A stretch of DNA of 64,000 nt. It comes from Owenia fusiformis (lineage: Eukaryota; Annelida; Polychaeta; Sabellida; Oweniidae). Location: NCBI GenBank assembly GCA_903813345.2, contig CAIIXF020000008.1, forward strand, positions 8,833,278 to 8,897,277. Direction: 5' to 3'. The notes below the pieces were generated by a model. The model searched no databases. It was not told where the DNA came from and saw only the letters and a list, made by a program, of their open reading frames with translations. A program made the position numbers and the translations under genes. Shown in pieces: positions 18,638 through 31,600 of this stretch (position 1 is its first letter; the number at the start of each line of letters is the position of its first letter).

Positions 18638-19652
18638 ATATATACTATATATTACTTGTAGTATACTGTATTACTGTATGATTATCAATTATAAGTTTTG
18701 TAAAAAATGTTTAATAAAGTGCAATCTTAGTATAGATATATATGTTTTGTTGATTGTTAGAGCAAGCCACAATTCCATATTTTAGTGTCAAAGATGCATA
18801 AATCATACAATCATGATTTTTAAACCGCAATACAATGCTTAAGGATATAAATACGGGTCTGAAATCAATTTTCACAAAACATAAATTCAAAGATAGCATC
18901 ATATTGAAATTGAAAACTGCAGAGAATGGAAATTAGCGTAAAAATAACTTCTAAAATGTTTCATAGATGTCTCTTGTTAAACTCGCACCTGTTATATTCC
19001 TCCGCGAAAGAGTTTTAAATAAAATGCCATTCTTTCACTTATCATTTTTATTTGGTACGTTGAAATTAATACGAGTATTGGAGAACTGTCTATAGAGAAG
19101 AGTTTTTGCAAAATTAGGGAATGAAAAGGGATTTTAACTGAAAACATTTTGTAATAGTTAGGATTACATCTTTTAGCGTATGGATTTTAAAAAGCGGTAA
19201 ATTTGATTGGCCGATAATAACAAAAGGTAAAGTGTGACACACGAAAGTTCGTGTCGGACAAAAGTTCAGGATAATCGTCGATTTCTGACTGATTTTCGCA
19301 ATATTTGACGTGGATAACTATGTACAATGTAGCTGAATTGCTGAAGAAGTTGGATACGTAAAAATATTACCACAACATAAGAAGGAACGTCTGTGAAATA
19401 AGATTTTTTGACGAGTGCAACCTGTTCAAAAGTTCAATTCAAGTGGAATTTTGAAATTATTTTCAAAAATGGTGTTTGTTTAGGAAACAAGTTCCTATAC
19501 CTCTTAATGCTAATGGATTTACTCCCCACTCAACTTCAACAAAGGATATAACTACTTTCCAAGAATCACTTTAGGATTGTACATCAAAATTGAGAATGGA
19601 TATATGATCTACGCGTGAAAAAGACTTGAAAGTAAAGAATACAACTTTCACA

Positions 19653-19697
19653 ATGTCTGGAGTCTCCAATTTTATGAATTCTCCCCTTGTCACCTGG
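19653..19697 (+). CDS. CCDC88: CCDC88 exon 1 (start codon)
   Basis: Codes [15 protein letters not shown], 15 codons, ending in Trp with donor TGG|GTATGG. The match to FMTSPLVTW and the phase-0 junction to VATFNPG fix both the start and the exon. Confidence 0.93.
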
Positions 19698-22600
19698 GTA
19701 TGGATAATTTTGATCATTATTAAATAATTTTGTTTTCATATTATTTACATGTTTTGGTATAAATGCATAAGAGTACATTGCATATCTTGGTAGACTAGGG
19801 TTACTCGAGTCTCTAGCTTACAGCTAGACGTAACTTCATTGATTTCGTATGTACTGTGCTACACGCACCTAGAATTCATTTTTAATAAATTTTATAAATA
19901 TTTCTAAGAATATTAATCGTATTTAGGATGAAGCGTTGCTTGTCTGGATTTAGATATTTCAAAATTTCATTTCGGAGTTTGACACATGGTGGAATTTTCT
20001 TGCTGTAGCTAAAAATGGCTTCCGGTTCTGGACGTGAATTCAATATTTGAAATTATTCTCGCTTAAAGAAATCAAATATAACAATAGATTCAGACGGGGA
20101 TGTGAGCTGATGTTCTTCAAATCTATACATAAAGGTATATTTCATATTATTATGCCATATTTACTGTGCGTGTGACACAATGATTTACAATATTTATAAT
20201 ACTAAGGCAGCTCAATCTTCCTCCTCAAAGCCGGAATATAGAGAAGGCTTTGGACCGAAGTAAGACTAGGGGTCTAACATCTCATCTCTATGTGAATGGG
20301 AACAGTATTTCTTGTCAGACGGATAACCGAAACCATGGAGCTCTGATCACCATTGGCTTCAAACAAGGTTCTTCAAAATTGTACGGTTTGCTTTTGTGAT
20401 GGAACGTTACAGTTTGTAAATAAAGGCTTGCCCTTAATAATAATCTAGAGATCATGAAAATGTCAGCTGCTCACGGACGTTAACATTAACAACCGATTGA
20501 TGAGAGAGATATCAATGTTCAAGTATGATCAGATTCAGCTGAAACAATTATTACTTGAACAATTAGTATCTCAGTCATTTTGTGAAATTCTAAGACATTG
20601 CCATTGCCAATAACATGATTATCAAACAGGCCAATAAAGCAGAATATAATAGTGCGATCAGAACCAAATATTCAAACCCAAAAATCAAACCGAGGGATTC
20701 AAAAACTGAACCGAAACAAATCAAAGATTTTAAAACTGTCTGGCCCATAGTCTACTCTTTTAATTCTCAACTAAGTTACTCGGGACAGATTTTTGAAATA
20801 GGTGGGATGTTGGACTGCTGATGGTGTTCAATCTGTCAGATATATGATCAAAATTATTGACCAAGGACTAGGTATTGGCCTAGACCAAATCCACTGCAGT
20901 GGATTGGATAAACTTTCCTTACTTAGTGTACAGGTTTTCTAAAATTAAAGAATTTTCTGAATTCAGGTGGCCACATTCAACCCAGGGGCAGAGGAGCTGA
21001 CCTTCCAAGACTTGTGTGATGGCCTCTACCTTTTGACAGTGTTCAAACAAATGTAGGTATCCCATAAATCTTATATTGCAAACCTACTTTAACCTATGAT
21101 ATTAACATATAAGCAATTGAAGATTATATGTGTAAGAAGATTACTTTGTTTTAGGCTATTGAAGTTTAAAATACAGCAATTTAACTAGTGTACAGAACAC
21201 ATGGTATAGGTTTGAATCAAAACCAGCTGATTCACATGGTGTACTCATGTACTCCACTAGACTGCCAAACTGGTCTGTTTGTATAATCACAGTCTGCAGT
21301 GGGGTCCAGATTATCATGTCACATTGTTGTTTATTTAAATGTCTGACATAGTACTGGGTTACAGATATGTAACAGTTTATGTTAGCTGGATAATTCATTA
21401 TCTCATACAAAACATGTAATTAATTGGGGCTTTAAGTGTCTAATTAGACTGATTACACTTCTTGTCACAGTTTTATGGTGGCTTCACCAAGGTGTTTAAT
21501 TATTATGGGACAGTTGTGTGATTGTTCATTATAAGCTGTAAGGTGTAGTTGACATGCAAAATTTTGTCTTGAAATTGCATAATCTGATATTCAGAATACA
21601 AAGATTTCATTAAGAATAGCGACTATTTCCATCATGCTTTCTTTAATAATAGTGCTCTTTTATCATTTATTGTGACGAAAATAGACTGATGAAATCATCA
21701 AATGAATGAAATATGTGAATAACTAACTGTCGCTGCTGATAATAAATAGGTACTAGTATTCATAGAAATAAGATTGTACCATACAGAATGTCTATCAGCT
21801 AGAAATAAACAATATCAGTTTTCTTCCTTTTACAGTGCACCTATTCATATCTGTCATACTTGGACTTTGGTATAACCACATTCCATATTGTCTCTGTTAT
21901 TTGACCATCATTGGCTCAAATCCCATGTTTAGTCTGATAAACCAATTCCTATCTCAGATCTTCAGTATTCTGTCCACAAATATCTCAAATGATAACAAGA
22001 TAATATTGATATGGTTCAGGTGAATATAATCTATATGTCAGGAAACTGAAGAATTCCTCAAATCTGACTTATAGTTATCATGTTGTCAACTTGTCATTGG
22101 TCTTTCACAGTCCCCAGCAATGAAACAACTGGGGTTTCTGCCTAGTTTATAGAGTGATGTACCCATTGCCCAGCTGACTTGAATTTTAAAATTTATGCAA
22201 CATAAAATGTAAAGCATTTTGCATCTACAGTAGAAAACTCCATGAACATTAAAATTAATAGTTTCCTGATCAAAATTGGTTTTCGTGTTGCAGTAGCAAT
22301 TTTCCTCAACCCAAAGGTGTGGCAAATAAGAATTATTGATTGGGCATAGGTTGACTCACGCGTGGTATCACAGAGTATTTGCATTATATTGATTCTAACC
22401 ACACCTTGTCCATTTCCAATTTCTTCATATTAAAACATTAATGACATTCTGTATCATCTATAATTTATATGAAACAAATCACTCAGAATTAATTATTTAA
22501 ATTGCTAAATGGGAAGATTATCAATTATAAATACTCATATTTTATACAAATTTGAGATAGCAAAGATGTTCTTTCTAATTTTTATGGTTTTATTTTTTAA

Positions 22601-25600
22601 ATGTGATCATGACATGACCCATGTGCAACTATGAATGCTATATCGCCTCAAGTTAGCCTAAAATTATAATTTACAAAGGTTTGAGGCTTGTATAGGAGTA
22701 CAATGCATCAAATATGAGCAATTATAACTTATATTTTTAGGATTTAGGATGTAAACATATATAGTATTGATCATATTTCATCCTAACTTGACAGCTAAAT
22801 TCAATTCAATTTCAATATGATTAAGTCATTCATATGTAATAGTACTGTTCCCTTGCTTGGTGTTCTTTTCAAGTACATGTACATCAATGTTGGATATGAC
22901 TATGTAAACAGCATTGTATTATACAATACAATATCAATTAAGAATTGATCAAAGTCTTGCCGAAAGCTGTTCTCTGATTCATTCACGTAATGCAACAGAT
23001 GTTTAGGAGCATCATCAACCCAGACTCAATATGTCTCAATCATCTCACTATTGTAAAGTTGATCAACCCTTTCTATAGTGCAAGGGATGATATCATCGCT
23101 GTTTAAAAGTAAAGGTGTGGTTACAAGATGAAGACCATTTCCATTTACATATGGAAATCATACTGGCATAATATTATGGAATTGATAATTTTAGGAAAAA
23201 GTGGGACTGATTCTGCATTTATGTATAGTCAGAATATTGGTACCAGCCACCTTCAGATGAAAGGGCTGATTATTCAAAAAACATCAAAGGTTGACTGTAA
23301 CATTATAGGGGAGTCATTTAAAGCATGAGATCATAAGTTAATTGATATTGGTGATAAATTAATTGATCTTTATCAAATGAATTATATATTTTTATATTAT
23401 TGTACAGCTGTCTCTATATTATAATGTTTAGCTGAGATTGAAACAGTAAAAAATTCAGTCTAGACAATTCAAAGGCCTACAGTATTATTAACTTTAAATT
23501 GCAACTAGGAGTATGGCTTCAAAAGTTCAAAAGTTGAAGCCAAAATGTGAACTTCATAATCAAAATGTCAATACATATCAAGATATTATCTGTCTTTTAG
23601 AACTTGAAAAACTTTTTGAATGGATCTGATGTCCCTTGAGCTTTATTGTGTTGAGTTAAATGTTTGTCCGTTGACACTTCTAATGTAGATAGAGTGACAT
23701 TAGTTTACTATAGCACTGGGGTGTAATCTATAACTGTCAAGAATAAAGTACATGAGTACACATCCACATATTGATGAGTGCTAATAATCAGTAGAATTAC
23801 TGATTTTCTCATGTATACTCATTTCATGTACATTGTATTGGGTTTTTCAGTTGATTGCCTATTTCTTTAAGAATATGAAATGTGGAATATGAGAAAGGTG
23901 AAGCTCAAGATGCACGTCAATTACAAGTCTTTGTAATTAAACTCATTTCCTTACCAAGTACTATATAGGTAGGAAGATGGGATACTGACACTCGATGCAA
24001 GACTTTTTGGTCTGCCCTTACCCGCTGACAGCACCCAGAATATATTGTTGACTGTCGACTATCACAAGTATGACACCAAAAAGTAGCTTTTTGGGGGAGG
24101 GTTAATGGGGGTTACAGAAGTAAGGCTTAATGCAAGACTATAGAATTGTGACAAAAATGTATTCAGAGAAATATCTGGTTTTTTATTTTTATTTATGGCT
24201 ATAGAATAATAGTACAATAACGTCATTTCGAAGGGCAATATAGTGAAATATTGGACCGAGGGTCAAAGGCCCAAGGTCTAATATTTCAATATAATGGCGC
24301 ACTGAACAATATCTAATTTCCCGGGGCAAATTGCCGGTCGTTAAATGCATTCTCGACCGGTCTGGAATGCTATATTGACCGCCACTATGACATCACATAT
24401 CGCTCAGGTCGATATAGTAAAATGAATGCCTTCTCAACTAGCACTAAAACCCCTAGAACTGGCCCGGCAAGGTGGTAATAATATGTAGTTCTGTTGTCAA
24501 TCTACTTTCATGAGATCCCTGTTCTGTTCTGTTAACAAGGACAACCACAGGTCAACAAGTACACATTTTCAATATCTAGAGTTTCCACATTTAGAATAAG
24601 GATACATATATTATTTGATTCGCAATCTGAAGTGGACATAATACCATAATATGGTTAAATCTGTATAATACTTCAACTTCTGTGAAAACAAGACGGATAT
24701 ATCATTGTTTCAAAATAAGATTATTATACTTGTATGTCAAATCTTGTTGGATAAATAAAGCTCAGGTTAAGTTAGAATCGATCAACATGACTAAAATGCA
24801 ACCTACTGACTTCATCCTAAGATAAAATCTAAAGATAACAAAGTTCCATACATTTGTCAAAATTTGTTTTGTTTTAGAGTGGAGAAAATCTGTTTTAACC
24901 ATAAAAGCAACTGAGTGATCATTCGTAATGGCCAGTGCCCTATATTATAAACAGGCACAAACTTATACATTCTTTATATTGTCTTCAATATGTACTATTG
25001 ACTCTGCATATTTGGGCTGAACATATTTGAGTACTGTGAAATACAATGCTCATGAAAACAAATTGTGTTTTGCTTGTATTAAAATACATTGCCACAGAGA
25101 TAATGTTTGTGAGTTGTATTCTCTCCTTTGTGCTTAGTTGTGATTCTTTTGCAGATTGTTTTCAATTAGAATATGATCACAAAAGTGTATTTTTTTTATA
25201 TTAGGCCGATCTAAGAAATTTCCCTTGTGGACCTTCATCCAAATAGGGTGGGGGGGGGGTAAAGATTTAATGCAATCCTATGTTAATTATTTTGCATTTG
25301 AAATGTAAAGTCACAACCTGTCCAATTCCTGAATAAACAAAATATTCTATACTACTATATATACCTTTAATTACAAATGGAGAAATTCAGATGTTTGCAT
25401 AGAATTTGAGTAAATAATATTGAACTTACTCGTTGAAACCTTACAATGATTTAAAAATTTGACTTCATTGAAACCACTTTTATTTTGTTGGCTTTCAACA
25501 TTATTTAGCACAAAAGTAATGGCTTGTCAACAAAGGAATAAGAGATTTTGTATTATGATCTGGGATCTAGTGGTAGAACCCCTGGTGACACTCAAGGAGG

Positions 25601-28600
25601 CTACAGTATAGCTTTGAGACAACATGAAATATTATGTGAAACAATGTAAATTGTATAAAATTACCCAGAGACTACTATACTCTATAACATGTCACACATC
25701 CATAATTTTTGTATCCCTTCACTTTAATATGAGATATAAGCCTGTGGTCATTGTTAGCTCACATGGTGAGCTTTTGCAATCACTCACTTGTCCGTCTGTC
25801 TGTCCGTCCGTCCGTCTGTACGTCCGTGAAGAAAGATAACTAACATCGCAATCAAATCAAGACAAAGAAAGAAGAAAATAAATGAAGAAACCAATGCAGC
25901 AAAAACAAATGACGTCCGTCCGTCTGTCCGTCAACAATAGTGGCACATTTTAAAACCTCTGTCGATAGGATTCCTGTTTTAAGTTATTTCTGTTCAACAT
26001 CAATACAGAAAACCCCCCTATGACTCCTGGTTCAAAAGCTCGCCTATTTTCAAAATGGCCGTCACTTTTGTCTCGCGAAATTCACTTTTAGCCCATTTCT
26101 AGCTAACCTCTGTCGATAGGATTCCTGTTTTAAGTTATTTCTGTTCAACATCAATACAGAAAACCTCCCTATGACTCCTGGTTCAAAAGCTCGCCTATTT
26201 TCAAAATGGCCGTCACTTTTGTCTCGCGAAATTCACTTTTGGCCCATTTCCTAGCTTTACAAATAATTTCAGGTGTCCTACATTATAAAAATCCATGTCA
26301 ATGTAAAGATTAGATATATGAAATAATTTTGTTACAAAAAATCAGCGAAAAATTATATCCATTTATTTATTTTCAGCCATTTTAGTTAACATTGATTTGT
26401 CCATCTGTCTCGCAAAATTCACTTTTGGACCATTTACCTTAAACCCTCTGTCGATAGGATTCCCATTTTAAGTTATTTTTGTTCAACATCAATACAAAAA
26501 ACTCTCCTATGACTCTTGGTTCAAAAGCTCGGCTATTTTCAAAATGGCCGTCACTTTTGTCTCGCGAAATTCACTTTTGACCCATTTCCTAGCTTTACAA
26601 ATAATTTCAGGTGTCCTACATTGTAAAAATCCATGTCAATGTAAAGGGTAGATATATGAAATAATTTTGTTACAAAAAATCAGCGAAAAATTGTATCCAT
26701 TTTTTTTATTTTCAGCCATTTTAGTTAACATTGATTTGTCTATCTGACTCTTGAAATCCACTTTCTGTGGCACGTTTTAAAACCTCTGTCCATAGGATTC
26801 CTGTTTTAAGTTATTTCTGTTCAACATCAATTCAGAAAACTCCCCTATGACTCCTGGTTCAAAAGCTCACCTATTTTCAATATGGCCGCCATTTTTGTCT
26901 CGCGAAATTCACTTTTGACCCATTTCCTAGCTTTACAAATAATTTCAAGTGTCCTACATTGTAAAAATCCATGTCAATGTAAAGAGTAGATGTATGAAAT
27001 AATTTTGTTACGAAAAATCAGCGAAAAATGATATCCATTTATTTATTTTCAGCCGTTTTAGTTAACATTTATTTGTCCATCTGTCTCGCAAAATCCACTT
27101 TTGGACCATTTACCTTAAACCCTCTGTCGATAGGATTCCCATTTTAAGTTAATTTTGTTCAACATCAATACAAAAAACTCTCTTATGACTCTTGGTTCAA
27201 AAGCTCGCCTATTTTCAAAATGGTTGCCATTCTTTTTTCGCGAAATTCACTTTTTGCCCATTTCCTAGCTTTACATTTTAGCTTTAATTTCAGCTGTCCT
27301 GCATTGTAAAAAGCCATGTCACTGTTAAAGGTAGTTGTATGAAATAATTTTGTTACAAAAAATCAGCAAAATATTATATCCGTTTCTTTTATTTTCAGCC
27401 ATTTTAGTTAACATTGATTTGTCCATCTGTCTCGCGAAATCTTCTTTTGGACCATTTGCTCAAAACCTCTGTCGATAGGATTCCAGTTTCAAGTTATTTT
27501 TGTTCAACATCAATACAAAAAACTCCCTTATGACTCCTGGTTCAAAAGCTTGCCTGATTTCAAAATGGTCCCATTTTTGTCTCGCGAAATTCAATTTTGG
27601 CCCATTTCCTAGCTTTACAAATAATTTCAGGTGTCTTGCATTGCAAAAAGCCATGTCACTGTAAAGAGTAGTTGTATGAAATAATTTTGTTACAAATTAT
27701 TGGCAAAAAATTATATCCGGTTTTTTTTCAGCCATTTTAATTGACTGAGAGACAGATGGCTTGAAATAATTTTGTAACAAAAAATCAGCAAAACATTATA
27801 TCTGTTTTTTTCTGTCACCATGTGAGCCCAGTACCCATGGTACTAATTTTTTTTTGTGAATTGTAGTTGCCTGCTCTGAATCCCCAACATCTCCTGGTTT
27901 CATGTAGAGATGAGATAGAGGGTCACAAAACTTGAAGGACTTGAGCACAGTTTCTGAAGCCATCGAATCCCCCAATCCTTTACTTGATATTTTTAAATCC
28001 TGATTCCTGATGTTTTACAGTGATCCCCGTGCTGCCACCGACAACATTGTGCTGAATGTGGAAGATGTGAAGGATCGGCTCAACAACTTTGACATCCTCA
28101 TGAAGAACATCAAGGCTTACTATCAGGTCAGTGCAGAGATTTGAAACATTTCCTTTTCTGTATCATGTTATGAGTGCTCTCCATGATTTTTTTATATCTT
28201 TTATTGACAAAAGTGTCAACTAGAGTGACACACTGTGCTTCAGTCTGAAAGCCTATTGAGTACCCTGTTCTATGTACACTTTTCATCAATTACAGATTTA
28301 GACTATTTATAAAAAAAAACACACATATCAAGAAATTGGAGTATCATATAATTTAAAACTTTAAAAATGTACAAGTTGAAATCGGCATGATATTGATATT
28401 GGGATAGTTCCATAGGGAATGAACCATTATTTTCTACAATTACAGGACAATTATCTTTTTTCTGAATCTATTTTTAAGCTTTCATCTATTTGTATCTTCT
28501 TTAAAGGTTTCAGGTACCTACTTTCCACTATCTTAATAGGACCTATGATGCTTTTTTCCAAAGATAATCATTCTGAATCTCAAGAATCACTTTGACTCAA

Positions 28601-31600
28601 AACCTGTTAGCATTTCTTGGCATAAGAATACATGATTTTAGTTATCATAATGATAGTGTAACACAGTAAAGTGATACTATTTTGACTATTGTGTTTGTTT
28701 TATGACGGATGCTTATAGCCTTTGGGTATCAAAATAACATTGAGTGAATGCCAAACTAAGAGAAGTTACGAAAGGTTATGGGAAATATGTGGGTTCTGTT
28801 AACTGGGTTGTAGAATGATGTTAATATATGGCATTTAGGTATTATTAGAATGCTTTTAAATATATGAACAATTTGTCTTATTCTAGGTATCTTGTCTTAT
28901 CTAGTCTTAACTCATTTACCCCTACCCCACCCCCATTCTGTTACACATGTGCCAGAAGGGGAATGGATGGTGGGGTAAGTTACCGGTGCTTTTTGTGTTC
29001 ATTTTGTACTAATGCCTCTTTAGTAGTCTCTGTTGGCAGATACATATACATTGAAATAGTGTCACTGTCATCATATTGTTGGATCATCATAGATGTAGAA
29101 TAGGGAAACCTTTTGTACATGTATTGGCATTGTTATTTAGTTCCTAAAAGGTTGTTTCTGCTGCTAGATGTCGACAATATACAAGTTATAAGAGAAAATA
29201 TACAAGTTATAATAGAATGAGTAGAGTGATATGGTATTATCCAAAATTCTACAAACCAAGGAACAATTTTGTTTGCAAATACTATATATTGATTTACATT
29301 CTAGATTTCAATTTTCTACTCAATGGCTAATTCCTCTGATACACAAAAGTTGATTGTTCAATCTCCTCACTAATTTCATTTCTTGGCAATATTCTAAGAC
29401 AAATTAAACACAAAATTGTGAATTATAACACTGTGAATTTATCAATAGATACAATCTCGATCTCTTAGGTTATTAGAAATATGTACTATGTAGGATATGA
29501 AGCATATTAAAATATAGAATGATGTGATGAGTATCAGAGTGAGGAAATAAGGGTCTGATGCAAGACTTCATATAGAAAGGAATATAACACTGATAGAACA
29601 GTATAAAAAAAACTAGTCTAGCTTCAAGCCCTTGTGAGCCACTTGTGTTGTGTTGGTGAAGTAGATGAGGGTGAACCAGTCTTGAAGCAAGACTAGAAAA
29701 ATACTTGAATATTAACCACTGGTTTCAGTTTGTGTTAGTTTCTCATCAATCGTTTGATCACCCTGTTATTAGCTCAGGATATTCAGAAAAAGAATCCTGC
29801 TCAAAGCTATTGTTACAGATGCTGTAATCACACTCTTGTTGTGTTTAAATCCTACCACTATCATCCCACTGTCATTTATCAATCGATACTGAAAATTGAA
29901 ACCAGTAATATTTGATAGGAATAGCATGATTGGTAGATATTATACAGGTAAAATTATTCTGTATTACTGTGTATTTCATTTGTCTGCTTCACTCATGTCA
30001 GAATGACGTCAATAGAGTATATCAGTCTTTAGAACTTCCCTTAAGATGACATTTAAATCAGTAAAGATATATTTATTAAAAATATGAAGTCAAAGGTACA
30101 TGGTCTTCCTGAAAGAAAATATTTGGTGTCAGAATTTGAACTTTACTCAGTTATAGAGAATATGGATCCCAGTTTGGAAAAAATATAGATTTGATTTAGT
30201 CAAAATACAACACAGAGACTATATATACTGTTCTGCTCTTCTCTTGTCACACAAATGTTGGTAGAGGTTAATGCTATTTGAACTTTTATCTTGGGTTTTT
30301 AACCTTTGATCGTTATTGATAAGTTTTGAATGTAATGCCAAATGAATATAAAGACGCATGCAATGTAATAATTCTCATGGACTCCATAAATCATGATTCA
30401 TAAACCCAATAAATCATAATTTACTATCAAATCAGAGTAATTTTGCATCATCTTTAATAAAGAGCTCCTTCAGATTTTGTCTATTAAAATGTACCTGAAG
30501 TATATACTTATGTAGTTTATTAAAATAATTGAACTTAAATAACTGTAAAAGTTGTTGATCTCTTGATTTTTCATAATAACAGGTGTGAAATGCTCTCTTA
30601 GTAGCTCTTGGTGAATATGACATAGGACTCTTGAAAGTAAAGTGGCTTAACTATAATATTGATGTATTACTGCTATCTCCAGATCTCTAAAAACTGAAAT
30701 AGAAATATCATCTACCATACATTCAGAAAATATGATAATACATGAGATACATATGTAATAACAAGCTATAGAGCACTTAGATGTTCCCTCTGTTGAGATC
30801 TTACATATACATCAAGCAATGGTTGCATTAGTGACATAACTCCTTTGCAACTTCATTAACTGAACAATCCAGAGCTTATCAGTGAGATTAAAGAGACATA
30901 ATGCTACAAATAATCTGTTTTATATCAACTTATAAGAGACTATTCCCCAGATTCAAATGCCACTAGAGGTGACAAATGTGATATTAATAGGAATGCAATG
31001 TTTAGAGGTAGTGGTTGGTTATGCTGACCTATTACATGCTACTCAATCATTGTCAGCCTATATACACATATTGAACAGGCATGCCAAGCAACATGATATA
31101 TTCTAGTGAGTGTACCAGGATATATATCTACTCATGTGACATGTCCTTTCTTTGAATTGAACAAAAAATGTTGAAGACTTCGTATTTGGTGCTAACTTGA
31201 CACTGTTGAAGAGAGATGTAGATAGATAGGTAGCTTCTTTTAGAGAAAAACGTCACCTGAATATTAGATCAACAAAAAATACATTTCTTTATTTCACTAG
31301 CCTGTTATCAGAATTAAAGAATCTTAGCTCATAAGAATGGAACAAAATACAGGGTGACCGGAAAAAAAGGAGACCATTGAAGTAATCAATTTCTCCTAAA
31401 CTAGACAAGTGCCATCAATGAAATTTTGCATACACTGGAACAGTTATATGGAAATTTGTTACTGAAGGTTTCAATACAAGCATTCAACTGGTTCAGGAGC
31501 TATGATCATTTACATAACATGCTCCAAATAGGCACAATTGAGACCAACGCAGAGTTGGATTCATATGGCAAACTACCCTTACATGTTCTGCCCTCTATGG

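Larger units (their letters stand above)
16031..19652. other. MCFD2-CCDC88 intergenic region
   Basis: Holds the MCFD2 3' UTR (no AATAAA before the first MITE; one at about 17219), four nested or adjacent inverted-repeat elements listed separately, and from about 18640 the upstream region of the CCDC88 start. An inverted CCAAT (GATTGGCC) occurs near 19205. No further gene is seen. Confidence 0.5.
21053..28020. other. CCDC88 intron 2
   Basis: About 7 kb. A palindromic repeat (about 24224-24425) and a large tandemly repeated element (25755-27830) are listed separately. The remainder shows no exon or gene. A short G run lies near 25250. Confidence 0.6.
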
